64,000 nt of DNA from Clavulina sp. PMI_390 (Eukaryota; Basidiomycota; Agaricomycetes; Cantharellales; Hydnaceae): NCBI GenBank assembly GCA_015039315.1, contig WIDE01000116.1, positions 33,295 through 97,294 of the forward strand, in the 5' to 3' direction. This document shows positions 39,208 through 51,003 of the stretch, piece after piece. Under the pieces are notes generated by a model. It saw nothing but the letters and a program-made list of their open reading frames with translations, was not told the origin of the DNA and searched no databases. The position numbers and the translations under genes are program-made. Numbering within the stretch: the stretch's first letter is position 1; every line of letters begins with the position of its first letter.

Positions 39208-42200
39208 ATGTCCCGGGTCGTAGACATTGTCCTGCGTAATGGGCAAGTTTTCAATCCAATCACTAAAGATAAAGCGTCCTGACTTGGAAACGAACGAAGG
39301 GAGGTGATCACTGTGGACCCAGCAGACCTCGACCCAGATCCATCCTCCCTCCTCGAACTTCTTCGTGAGGGCGAATGTGATGTGAGGGCCTGGCTACGTA
39401 TCGCACTTGAATACTGGCGCCTTGGTCAGCTTGATGCTGCGACCACGATTGCAGAGGCTGCTGCTTCTTGTGAGCTACAATCCCCGCTCGCTGCTTCGTC
39501 TCGTCCCGCATTTCACTGATATGCATAGCGTTTCCTTTCTGCCACTATGCGCAATAGATACCCTGACGGCGCCCTTCGGAGAGTCCGACTCCACGGCCCT
39601 GCCACGCATACACGCTTTCCTGGCGAATCTGGCCATAGCGCGATCGAGGAGTGCCCCGAAATTTATATTTCCTGGAGCCAGTACGTGCACTCCGCTCTGC
39701 CAGGTGATCATGGTAGTATACCTTGCCAATAATACTAATATAATATATCCCCAATATTAGAAAGCGATGTTTTGACTAATGTTCAGATCAAGAAACAGCA
39801 TTGGTCCAGAGCAGCGCAGGAGATGAACACCTCGGAGAAGAAGGCACAAGAGATCATGCAGTCGACTGACCTCCGGACAAGGATTGCTCTAACGCTTACA
39901 AGAGGTCCGCACCCTAAGCCGCATATCCGCGGAGGATAAGCACTTATTCTCTAATTTCCATCTTAAACAGCCAACTTTCTCTTGTCTTCCGCCGAGTTCA
40001 ACGATTCCTTGAACGCGTTCGAGCAAGTTCTCAACCTTCGTCCGAATAACGTGCCCGCTATCATTGGCAAGGTTTGTTTTTGGAGTATCCTCATCAGCCA
40101 CCCATCGAATGACAATTGCGTTACCTTTAGGCCAGGATACTATTCGTCCAAAAACGGAGTCGGGAGGCACTAAAGCTGTTCCAGAGGGCATTGCAGCTCA
40201 AACCTGACGCGAAGCCTGATCCCAGGACCGGCATCGGGCTGTGCCTGTGGAACCTGGGGCACAAAGACAGAGCCAGGAGTGCATGGCAAAGGAGTGTCGA
40301 GGTGGTGAGCATCAAAGGCCTTTTCACAAGAGATGGAACCTCACCCGCAAGCTTTCGTTCCCCCTCCAATACCATGCTTGATCCAGGATCCTGCAAATTG
40401 GGCGTCACATTTGCTCCTGGGGCTTGATGCGCTCAATGGAAGCAAAGATACGTCCAAGTCATCAGAGGAGACTGCGCAACTATACAAAAGGGGGATGGAA
40501 CTCCTTCAGAAAGTATTCAAGCTCAACAATTCTAATGCTGCAGCAGCTAATGCATTGAGCGACTTCTGCATCCGGAGAGGAGATTTCGGGAGAGTGCGTC
40601 ATCTTTCTTAGACTAACCATCAACCACGAAACTAATCAACGGCAACGCCTCTAGGCCCTCAAACTCGCCGAGAGAACCATTCAGTTCTCTGATACGCTGT
40701 CTCTCGTTGTTGACGGTCACCTTCGTGCAGCACAGGTCGCCCACGCAAACGCGAACTGGGACGATGCACGAACTCACTATGCCGGCGCGCTTGAAAACAA
40801 CCCGAAGAACCTAATAGCTAATCTAGGCCTAGCTCAGATTCAGATTCAAAATGGTTTGTCTCACCCTTCTCGTCGGTTTGGCCTGTTACTGATACGGAGA
40901 CCTTCTCAAAAGATGAGATCCTTGCGGCAATCCATGGCCTTGACACTGTTGTCCTGCAGAGCGAAAGTGACCTTAATTCGCTTGAAGCTCTTATCATGCT
41001 CGCTTCCCTCAGAAACTTTCCTCGCCCTGCCCTATCAGCAACTGACGCTGCAGCCGAGAAAGTCAAGGCCCGTGACCTTTACGAGCGAGTGATGCGCGTC
41101 CTCAATGGAACATCATCAACTTTCCGCCTGGAGGCCAGCAAGACCGCTAATCGTTCTGTTCAATCCGTGCAGCCCTTGCGAGAAGACCCAGCGATGCACA
41201 TCGAGATATCGTCCTTATGGCAGCGCGATAATGCCGAAAAAGCCTTGACGGCGCTGCTTGAGGCGATGCGAATCAATACGCTGACCTCCCCGCCCTCCGT
41301 CTCGCCCCCCAAGCTTCGTAACAACATCGGGGTGCTGAAGCATCTCCAGGGTGCACATGTTGAGGCTCGAGCGGCCTACGAGGAAGCGCTTCCCGCCACG
41401 CTCCTCGAAGGTGGAACAGACGGTGAACTGTCTTCCGTGACGATTCTATATAATCTCGGACGAATTTACGAAGACCTCTCTGAATTCAACATGGCGAAGG
41501 ATGCATTCGGGAAACTTCTCGGAAGGCATCCTGAATATGTGGATGGTGGGTTTATTTCATTCAGCTCGGCGCAGTTCTTTGATTCAGTGGACCTATGTTA
41601 GCCAAGGCACGCCTCGCAGCCATGCGGATGGACGAGAAACGGTACGATGAGGCACACAGCCTTGTCAAGCAGGCCCTCGCAACTGGGGAACGGAACTCGG
41701 AGATTCGCGCCTTCTACATCTGGTTGCTCATCCAGACCGGCCAACACAAACCAGCCAAGGCCTTTACGTTCAATGTCTTGAAGGAGGATGGCCATGATGT
41801 TTACGCCCTATGTGCAGCGGGCCGAATCTCGTTCAACGAGGCTCGCGAGTCGCGAGATCCATCCCCTGCCGCCAACGCGGCCCGGAAAGACAATTTCTTG
41901 AAGGCTGCTAATCTATATGCCAAGGCGTTGAGTGTCGACCCCAGCTGTGCTATGGCCGCGCAAGGACTTGCAATCCTTATTGCCGAAGATTCCTTGGGGT
42001 CATGGGCACCTGGGCAAGTGGTTGACGATGCGCAGTTCCGAATGCGTAATTCGCGGAACGCCAGAGAAGCATTGGAGGTGCTCGCTAAAGTGAGGGAATC
42101 CTTCCAGGATGGGAGTGTTTATGTCAACATGGGACACTGTCATTTCATCAGGGAGGAGTTCGATAAGGCGATTGAAAACGTGAGTGGTTTGCAGCTTCTT

Positions 42201-43463
42201 TATTCCATGAGCCTAAACATGGAGGTGTCTCCCTTCGTAGTACGAGACAGCATCAAAGCGGTTCTACAACGGGCAGAACGTCTCTGTTCTTTCGTACCTT
42301 TCTCGTGCGTGGTTTGCAAAGGCGAACACGAATGGGAGTTTCATTGCAATGCGGCAGGCTCTCAAGCATTCACAGATGGTGAGTGCTGCTCCAACCTTTC
42401 ATCAAAGGCTTCGGACGAATTCTCAACTCTCTCAATCCAGGCTATACATTTACAACCGAATGACAAGGCTGTCTTGTACAACGTTGCTATGATTGAGCAA
42501 AAGGCCGCTGAGTTGCTCTTTGGCCTTCCACCCGATCGCCGGAAGCTGTCTGACCTGCGCGTCGGTATCAACCACGCTACACATGCTCAAAAGTACGCTA
42601 TCTCCTATTTTTCATTTCACTAGATTATTAGCTAAGTGTGTTCCTTGCTCGCAGACTCTTCGCAGCACTCGCCTCAGATACGGCCCGCCCCCTCCCTTAT
42701 AGCCAAGACATTGCTCAAAACCGATTCAAGTACGGCGAGACTATCCTTCGTCGCAGCGCTGAACACGTCGCCGCTCAGGAGCAACATGAGGCCGATGCTC
42801 GAGCCCGTGTAGACGTTGCACGACGGCAGCGCCAGGTAGAGCGTGATCGTCTTGACGAGGAGCAGCAACGCAAAGTGCTCGAAGAGCGTAGCCGTGCTGA
42901 TGCGCTCTCACAGCGCCGAAAGGAGTTACGGGAGAAGACCGAGGAGTGGGCAATGGCGCGGCGAGCGGAGAGTGACGAAGAGGATGAGAAGCGCGCTGAC
43001 AAAGCGCGAAAGGCTGCCGCGCGCAAAGCGAGGCAAGAAGCCAACGCTAGTGGAGAGGAGAATGTCGACGGGGCGCCGCCAAGAAAGGAGAAGAAGAAAC
43101 GGCGGGCTCCCACTGCGAAGGGTTCTGCTACAAAGAGGCGAAAGGGTGATGATCTAGCTCAGGAGGATGACCAGGCATTGCCAGATGATCTTCCCGATGA
43201 GGATGACGCCGTGTTTTCTGGTGATGATGCGAACAATGCCATGGATGAAGATGTTGTTCAGGACCGCCCGAAGAAGGTTCGTTATCTCTGTTGTTTTTTC
43301 TCGCAGCCTCAGATGATAACCGTTTCTTTTTTTCTAACAGCAGCGCCTCAAGAAGCGTGTCGTCGAGGAAGATGATGATGATGGGCCATCGGCAACTGCG
43401 CCTTCGTCGAAGAGGAAGAAGATTAAGAGCAAGGAAATAATTGACAGCGAGGATGATGAGTGA
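39208..43463 (+). CDS. CTR9: CTR9, TPR subunit of the Paf1 complex
   Basis: Ctr9 is the TPR scaffold of the Paf1 elongation complex, which supports H2B ubiquitination and H3K4/K36 methylation during Pol II elongation. The true start is in a 39-nt first exon (39208-39246, MSRVVDIVLRNGQ). A 57-nt intron follows, then VITVDPADLDPDPSSLLELLREGECDVRAWLRIALEYWRLGQ, matching the family N-terminus. TPR repeats follow across about ten exons, for example LNAFEQVLNLRPNNVPAIIGK, YNLGRIYEDLSEFNMAKDAFGKLLGRHPEY and VYVNMGHCHFIREEFDKAIEN. The C-terminus has the Arg/Glu-rich helix (42720-43050), a nuclear basic stretch (KKKRRAPTAKGSATKRRK) and an acidic tail ending DSEDDE with TGA at 43461. The length of about 1,100 residues fits. 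Confidence 0.9.
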
Positions 43464-44027
43464 TCGTGTGGATCTATTGGCTCGATTGCTATGTGCCTAT
43501 GTATGTATGAGTTCGCCTCAATCGCTCCTCTTGGTTCCTTGGTCCCCCACCCACAGTGCCAGACATGGTTCAAGCTGTCCAATGATATAATCAAACCCAA
43601 CGGCTTACGTCTGTGTGGTGAGTTGCTGAATGAGGGAATGCCGCAGCGACACGCTTGCTATGCAGTCAGCGATAGGTGCCTCGCGCTGATAGCATCTCGG
43701 CAGTCTGGCTTCAACCCCCCATAGCATGTGTTTACATGTGACTAATTCAGTATTCCAGGGGCGGGAACACTCCAACCTCCACGCTCAATTATACCTTCTT
43801 CCTGTTCTATCAGCCCCAATACTTCCCCAGTGCCATTGTAGCGTGTCAGGGATTACCCAGCGTCTTTGTCTGGACGCTATTTTGTTATGGGCTCAACAAG
43901 GTCTTTCTATGACCTCCAATTCTTCTATGGTGGCAAATACTTACTTCACCTATCACCGACGTACCCACGCAACGAGGCGCAAATGCTACCTCCCAACGGC
44001 CCACCTATTTCACGGCCCCCGTCTATT
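43464..44027. other. Intergenic, CTR9 3' flank and U6 upstream region
   Basis: No protein gene was recognised here. Open frames at 43726-44052 and 43866-44081 run into the U6 gene and have no signature. No convincing TATA box or proximal element was found at the usual distance upstream of U6; the closest AT-rich run is CTATTT at 44005-44010. Confidence 0.45.
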
Positions 44028-44052
44028 GCCGTCTACCCAGACTGGCATATGA

Positions 44053-44084
<32 letters not shown>

Positions 44085-44152
44085 GGCCCCTGCACAAGGA
44101 TGACACGCATAATCCGAGTGGATGATCTACGGATCATAATATTTTTTTTTTT
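44028..44152 (+). ncRNA. U6 spliceosomal snRNA gene
   Basis: U6 is the catalytic snRNA of the spliceosome, made by RNA polymerase III. The central sequence is nearly invariant: AAAATTGGAACGATACAG, the ACAGAGA box at 44068-44074 (pairs with the 5' splice site), the AGC triad at 44080-44082 within GATTAGCATGGCCCC, and TGCACAAGGATGACACGC forming the internal stem-loop. A 5' hairpin (GCC-GTCT / ACCC / AGAC-T-GGC, 44028-44046) replaces the usual 5' stem-loop, with one bulged T. An 11-T run at 44142-44152 is a Pol III terminator. The 3' segment between them differs from canonical U6: it can fold into ATCC/GAGT/GGAT and ATGATC/TACG/GATCAT (44122-44137) hairpins. The 5' end is set by the hairpin and is accurate to a few bases. 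Confidence 0.9.
44142..44152 (+). terminator. Pol III T-run terminator of U6
   Basis: Eleven consecutive T residues directly follow the U6 3' hairpin, which is sufficient for RNA polymerase III termination. Confidence 0.8.
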
Positions 44153-44422
44153 GCAAGGTATTTACATGGTGTCAAAGCTTCACCAACCAAGAGGCCCTCA
44201 CCAAGCACCGTATCTCTCCCAATCATAACCCGTCATAATTGTGGATGGCTTGAATACCTCCATCCCTTTGAGGCTCTGGTCAAGCCGAAACTGAACAATG
44301 AAAAGAGGTTGCCCATCAATCCAACCAGGAGCGACGACCCATTTCACCAAAGCTCCAAGTTTGGAAGCCCCATTGGAATTACGGTTAGTCTCTGCCTCTC
44401 ACATCTCTCGTATTCTAGCTTA
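44153..44422. other. Spacer between U6 and the transposon
   Basis: No gene was seen. It is the downstream flank of U6, and no clear B-box (GGTTCGANTCC) was found here, in contrast to budding-yeast U6. Confidence 0.4.
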
Positions 44423-45337
44423 CTGTCCTAATTCGACCATAGTTTCACGGGTGTGACTTGTGACCTGTTTCACGCTTGCAGGACGGCGATTCACTGATTC
44501 ACGGGTGTGACAAAAATCGGCACCTATCAATCTCGGCGGGCACCTCACCTACCCGATGACTCTCGTTGGCTTGCCATTGTCGATCTCTTCAGTCTCGATC
44601 TCAATCTTTCAATGATATTTTAGTAAGGTGAATATCCGTAACCATTGCTATGAGTGCCTGTGCGGTTGTTTGTAGCTCTATGCCGCTATGATGGCAAAAA
44701 CTTCACTCTGTTGATATGAGAGCTGGGTTCAATAACTGTCCTCCTTTCTCTTGCCTGACTCAACTCTTGCTACCTCGTCATGCGATCCCTTAGCTCAATG
44801 GAGCTGCTGGAGCGTGCCTCCCTCATTGACAGAAATGTTTCATATGCATTGGTACCCTCAGAGCTACTGGGATCGTTCTTCCCCCTCCTTCCCTAAAAAT
44901 ATCCGAATTCATTGATTTCGAGTCTAAGGTCCCTGATGTGTTACATGCTTCAAACACTACTGAGAGCGGGTTGTCCATCTTATACTCCAGACTTCCGGAA
45001 CAATCACTCACCATAGGCTTCTTAAAGGCACTCTTTCGTCCAATGTGTCTGTCCTCTTATGACAGCTAGCATATATTGATCAAGATCTTTTCAGGTTGAG
45101 GAGCCTTCCCAGGTCCTGAACAGGTGATTGAACGAATTTTTTGATATTTTCTGGCAATATCTCAGGCTTATTTCAATTTCCAGTGCCTTTTCTGGTAATT
45201 TGGTGTAGTTTTTTTTGGCAATTTTCGGCATTTGCCGCACCCCCAAAGGCTTGTGACCATGACCAAAAATTTTTTGCGGTGTTTCAATTCATGGAGGGCT
45301 GTGACCGTGACGTGAAACTATGGTCGAATTAGTACAG
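44423..45337. mobile_element. Non-autonomous DNA transposon (MITE-like) with 27-bp TIRs and TA target site
   Basis: The left end (44423-44449, beginning CTGTCCTAATTCGACC) and the right end (45311-45337, ending GAATTAGTACAG) are inverted copies matching at 26 of 27 positions. Each is flanked by TA (44421-44422 and 45338-45339), the target-site duplication of Tc1/mariner/pogo elements. Subterminal copies of TTCACGGGTGTGAC occur at 44444-44457 and 44498-44511. Related GTGACC/GTGACG motifs lie near the right end, as expected for transposase-binding sites. The interior (915 bp in total) is AT-rich on the right and carries no open frame over about 63 codons, so it encodes no transposase and must depend on one elsewhere in the genome. 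Superfamily is inferred from TIR and TA only. Confidence 0.82.
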
Positions 45338-45339
45338 TA

Positions 45340-45739
45340 TGTCTAAATCTAACCGTACTGGAGCTTCCATCAACAATTCTTATATATATACCCAATGTTA
45401 GTTGAACAACGGAGGGACGTGGCAAGTTCGCCAGGCCAATGCGTTGACGAGCTCCGCGCCAGATCGACAGGTTTGAACACATAATTTCATAGGTTCACTC
45501 AGCCTTTTCCGTCTGCGTTTGGGGAAACACTTACAAGTGAACCAAGTATTTTATTTTAGCGATAGCGAAAGGTTGACAGCGAGGGAAGGTTGAGCGAGGT
45601 ATCGTGGAAAAAATACAAGACAGCAAGAAACAATGAGCAGAATATCCAAGATTGAAAGCATAACGATAGCAATTTTGTATAGAGTCCCGAGAATCAAGAG
45701 GGGATCTTTTGTGCACCGCGTGAGGCAAGGGCATTAAAC
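45340..45739. other. 3' flank of the JmjC gene, no recognised content
   Basis: About 400 bp between the transposon and the stop codon of the minus-strand demethylase gene. It holds no recognised gene. Confidence 0.4.
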
Positions 45740-48700
45740 CTATGTTCCATTGTTGCCACCAACTTGAGCGGTGTCAGGTTGCGATACCGCAGGATCATCT
45801 GATAATGACAATTCAAGTTGTTCGCATGATTGCCACGCATACCAAAGCATGGTGCGAAGTTGGAGTACATCCTCTTTCCATGCCTTAGCGAGGTTAAGTG
45901 AACGGAACTCCTTTGTCAGCTGAGAGCATCGATGAATGTTCTCAGGGCTGACAAAATCGACAGCGACTTTGATACAGTCTGCAGAATTCGACACCTGAAG
46001 GGCAAAATAAAATTAGGCAGAACATTCGAAGTGTGCGGAAATCAGAGAAAGACAGGAAATACGCAATCTGCAAACTTACTTGATGTGCGCAACCAGCAGG
46101 GATGAAGACAGCTTCACCGGGCTTCTGCTCAATTCTCCAACTTCTCACACCCTTCTGCTCCCACAGCTCCTTGCGCAGCGACGTATCAAGAAAGTATCGC
46201 TGGGAGTGGATTGGGTCATCATTCTTGTCAATTCCAGTGAATTTGTCGCGAAGGAATTCGCGGATTGCTTGCGCGTCGTCAGCACGGTAGATGTTCCATG
46301 CGGCGAACCCAGGGTCCCCGTTCTTCCGCTTCGAGGCAAAAGTCATAATGTTGACTGCGTCAGCCATGTCCATATGAAGGCGGGTAGACTGGAGGGAGTG
46401 TTAGCTTCTTTTTTTTTGTGGGGTTCAATAAGAGAACGTACGCCGAAACCGCCAGGCTCTTCCGATGCTTCAAACGCGTTGTACATTTTAGGGCCTGTAA
46501 AGGAAGAGATTAGATCAGAGGTTTCAACGAAAAATCTCGCTACTCACCGATATCCGGGGCAACAGTACCAATGGGGAAGTGAGACGCGATATTCATGATG
46601 CCATCACGTCTCGTATAGTCTGAGGCAGGGACAGTTTCGCTGAAATCCTGGAAAAGCTCGGGGAATGCTTCCCTAAAATCGGCTGTTGAAGGCCAGTCCT
46701 ATAGCCGAATGGGAATGGGAGGCTCATGAGCACTTGTAATATAGAGAGGCAGTTTGTGGCGTACCTTTAACTTGAGGATTTCATCACTGGATCGATGAGA
46801 CCCAAAACGCTCGAAAAACGTCGCTACTGTAGAGTCTTGAACTTCTTCTGTTGTGCAATCTACAATTAAACAATCACTTGACCCATATTCCTTGATGAAG
46901 TACTCTGGTATCCACTGAATTTTGAGCTTCTCAGCCATCCCAGTAACGACGAAGGGCTGTCCAAGTTGCCAAACGCAACGGAAGATACCCTCATCAAGAT
47001 GAGGTCCTTGGAAGATGTGGAGTGGTCGGGTTGGAATACCAGCGATATCGGCAACGATGATTTCGTCATGTTCTGGTATCCGGTCAGTGTGTGATTATTC
47101 TACGGACTAGGCCCGTGACGTACTAGGATTAAGGCTATTTGAGAGATGATAAGCTCGAGTGACTATTGAAGAGCCTAAAATACGTACTCAAACGCGTTGA
47201 GAGTGTCCGCCGTCGTCAGAGGTATTTCTGGCCCAGGAGAGGACAACAACTCTTCCATCCTTGCAACAGTCAGTCGGAGCTGCTCGAGATTGAACCTCGA
47301 GATTGGGACAAAGTTCGGTCCATAGTGCGCTTTTGACAAGACACAGTAGTGATGATTGACATATGTTGGAGTGTGCGATCTGGGTAGGATTTTTTCGACT
47401 CGCTCTTCCTCCGGTGTACTGTCGATGGCGGTAAAACAGTCCGAGCAGACCTCCCGACCGCATGTCTGGCAGAACCACGCGCACGAAAACATTGATGTTT
47501 TACAGATGTCTGAAAGGGCGTGGCGACACTCAGTGGCTACAACAGGAAAGCGAAGGGAGAATTCAAAGAGAAGCACGAACCGCAGGTGACACGAAAATCA
47601 AGATCGGAAGAACGAAGAATCACGTTTTGACGTGCGATATGCGCCAATTCCTCCTTGAGTACTGGGAGCATGTGTTCGGCGATTGGATGCTGAACAAACC
47701 AGAAAACCTCAGCTCGGTCATCACATGTCCAGAAAGTAGAACTTACCTTGACTCTTTGCAACTGCTCCCATTTCGGGTTCTTGACGTTGAACTCCGTAGG
47801 GTATTCAATATCAGTCGGATCTCTTTGGTTTGAGACAAGCCGAGTCGCGCCAGTTGCCATGCCCCCGACAAAAAACAGCTCGCGAACGTTTCGCAACCTG
47901 CAGGAGTCGCCAGTAACGTGCTTGATGCATTGAACGCATTGAGGGACACGATACTCTTTGAGTTTGATGCATGTGGTAGCCTGTAGGGCTGGGGCATAAT
48001 AGGTCATCAGTATGTGTAACCGAAAATATGAGGAGAGAGAATTGAAAATACTAACCCCATCCTTCCGAAGGGATCGGCATAGGTGGTTCTTTAAGTGGTT
48101 TCTTCCCCTTGCCGGTATTCTTGACTTGGCGTTTCGGTGATGGTTCGTCATCATAGTCTGAAAGCGAATCCCATTGAACCCACTCCGCATCGTCGGCGCT
48201 GGGCTCAATTTTGCCGTTCGCAGCTACTCTTGAGGCTCGCTCATTCGTCTTGCGGCGTTTTGGGAGCGGCCCATGTTCCTCAGCCTCGCTCAGATGGGCT
48301 TCCAATGAACGTTGGCTCTTCAAGGGGGCTGATTCACGCCGTTGACGTGCACGGGATGAACCGATGGGTTCGTCTTTGTAAAGCAACGGGTGAGAAAGAG
48401 AAGCTGTTTCGAGAGTCGATTCATGGCATACCATGAGTCACGCGTCTATCCGGAATAGGTCGGGCGCTGGACTGGCCTGTAGCTTGAAAAGACTGTCAAG
48501 TAGAGCCTATTTGAATACCGGAACAAACATACTGCTGGACGCCTTCTGGCTGGAGCTGATTCTGGCTTTGCGAGGCGGAGGACCGGGAAATGGCGCAAAG
48601 GCTACTCCACGTGGTCAGATTGTGACCTTGGCGGTTGTGGGAAGCTGCAATGAAGGAAACTCACCTTGAGCTGCCGTAGGATTGAAGAGACCATGCAATG

Positions 48701-50867
48701 TGGGCCGCTCGCTTTGCGTCTTTACATCTTCACAGAAAGCGAACTAGTATCAGATAGGAGATAAAAATAGGATCCAGTTTCAAGAAGAACCAACTTTCTC
48801 GCGCGACAGCAGCTGCTGTCCGAAGAGGCCGTCCCTTGTCTGACCACTTCTGCTGACTCTCCCAATCCTGAGAGCTAGGCCCTTCACCCTCTTCCGTCCC
48901 CTTCTCTCTTGCGGAGACCTGTTCCCTTTGTAGCTCTTGTTCCACGCCAGCATCTAGTTCCATATCACTCTCACTTTCACCCCGAGCAATTCCCAGTGCC
49001 TTCCACTTTCCCTTATTGTCTTTCGACCGCGAAAGCGATGATCTCGGTTTATATAAAGTGGCAAGCGGCACTCCATCACTTTGCTCTTCGTAGTCTGCGT
49101 CGTCGTCGTTCCTCATGATGCTCTTTTTCGAAACCTTGGCCGAATTATGAGAGTCAGACCGATCCAAGTTTGGTAAGGGCATAGACGCACGTGCGCGATT
49201 CGCTGAGGAAGTACGCGCATACGTGACGGGTCGCTTCCTGGAGGTGAGAGACGCTAACTCGGGCTCAAGGTCCGCTGACGGTGGGCGCTTGGTGGAGGGA
49301 CGTGCACGTTTGCGTTTCAAGGCAGCAGGAGCAGTGGTAGATGAAAGGCCTTTTTGAGACAGATTCGGGCTAGAAACGTCGACAGGATGAACCGCGGCTT
49401 CAGCCAGCGAGTGGGTTAGGTGAAAGTCTAGGCGAGAGCCAGATCCTTCGCTTGAGCCAGTCAACGGGTATGAATCAGTGACACCGTTATCATCCCGAGG
49501 CCGCATATCCTGGCCACTCGTGCGAGAGGACGTAGATGGGGTAAGGGATGCCATGACCAGAAGGTTGTGAACGAGATCGTCGTCTGCCGTAGAGCCAAGG
49601 CTGATCGGATATTCACTAGACCGAAGTGTCTCCGAGAAGGTCTTGCTATTATGGATGATACTCCCACTGGGACTAGCTCCGGAATCTGACCAATATGAAA
49701 CTTCTAGTAGCTTGGACGAAGGAGATGCAACAATCGCTTCTGTGCGATAGGTTGGCGCAGACACTGTCTGTTTGTTCGAGCTTTCAACTATGTAAGAATA
49801 AACGAGCGACGCAAACTGAATGTTAGAAAGACTCTGAGTGGTGAGAAACAAACTGAACTGACCCGAGGGTTCCAACCCGGAAGCCTCCGCAGATTCAGGC
49901 TCGGATGACGAACTGTGGCACGATGCCTGATGATCATACCACTCATCGGGTGTGTCCGTCTCAAAGGAGCATGAGCAAGGGTAGGCTATAGTCTGCAGTT
50001 GGACGACGGCCCCCGAACACTTCACCTGGGTGATATGAACCTCACAGAGAGCCAAAGACTCGAAAACTGTGAGACAGGCGGTACAAGCCCAGACATGAGA
50101 GCTTTTGGAGAAGAGCATGGGGGATGAATTAGCTTTCGCTGGAGTACTAGGGTGGGATGGTGGTGAATGGGAGGCGGAAGGAGCCTGCGATTGAGGGGAG
50201 GTAGGTGTTGGCAGATCGTCGACTGGTGAAGGGGACGAGCTCGAAGGTGAGGTGGCTGATGCCTCGAGTAGATTATAGTCCAACGGAAGTACATCTATGA
50301 ACAATTTTGGACTGCTACCGGGCATGGGCTCGGCTGCACAAAACAAGAAGTGGCATTGTCAGCTATACTAGAGAAAAGGAGGATGGATATGAATCAGAGT
50401 TCACCAGAAGTGGGAAATTCTTCCTCTTTCGATCCAGAACCGTGCATTCCAGCGATGAGAGGGATAGATTCGCGAGAATGGTGACCATTTTCCGTGATTT
50501 TGTGGAGCCAGGACAATTCTTCCCTCACGACTCCTTCCGCTAGGAAGGATCGCTTTTTGAGAGATAGGGGGTCGTCAAGTACGCGGATGAGCTGGTAGAC
50601 TTCTCCCACTTCAGGATCACAACGATTCGCAAGTAACGATGGCATGTCATAGCACGGGGCAGACACAGGAATGAGTTGGGTGCTCAACGACGACGAGGAA
50701 GAGGCTGGATGCTGACTACACGATTGCAACAACTGCTGCGACATGTTCCCTGCTTTGTGCAGCGTCGCTTCCAGCTTCTGAATCTGCCTATCGATCATTT
50801 GTCGCCGCTCACCGCGGCCCACCAGCGTTGCGCTGTGAGGCGCCGAGTCATCCATAGTGGTCGACAT
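45740..50867 (-). CDS. JmjC-domain histone demethylase, KDM3-like
   Basis: This is a nuclear Fe(II)/2-oxoglutarate demethylase expected to act on histone H3 lysine 9, as in the KDM3/JHDM2 group. I read one long gene. It starts with MSTTMDDSAPHSATL (ATG at 50867). An intron before 50344 (ACTTCTG|GTGAAC...GCAG|CCGAG) joins a 500-residue Ser/Pro-rich disordered region. Small coding exons at about 48690-48450 (DVKTQSERPTLHGLFNPTAAQ; VAFAPFPGPPPRKARISSSQK) then join a basic linker. A Cys-rich zinc module follows (CIKLKEYRVPQCVQCIKHV; CKTSMFSCAWFCQTCGREVCSDC, about 47440-47510). The JmjC domain holds the metal ligands in TRLHMDMADAVNIM (HxD, about 46350-46390) and GCAHQVSN (about 46085). The join at about 48400-48540 is the weakest; the 5' part could be a separate gene. 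Confidence 0.8.
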
Positions 50868-51003
50868 CCACGATGCCGCTGGTGATAATGAAGTCCAGTG
50901 CGGCAGGGATAGTAGGGAGAGATGTGGGACGGCAGCAAAGGCTGCTTGGGCAGAGCCAAGCACTGACGGATGGGCACACCCGAAGACGCTGTTTGTCTCT
51001 GTG

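Noticed and set aside
42775..43113. Minus-strand Ser/Arg-rich open frame
   Set aside because: It is the antisense of the Arg/Glu/Lys-rich CTR9 helix; such biased regions always open the opposite frame.
43866..44081. Plus-strand open frame running into U6
   Set aside because: It overlaps the U6 RNA core, has no signature and no conserved start context.
44760..44830. tRNA-like TTAGCTCAATGGAG string inside the transposon
   Set aside because: It resembles an A-box, but no acceptor or T-arm partner was found.
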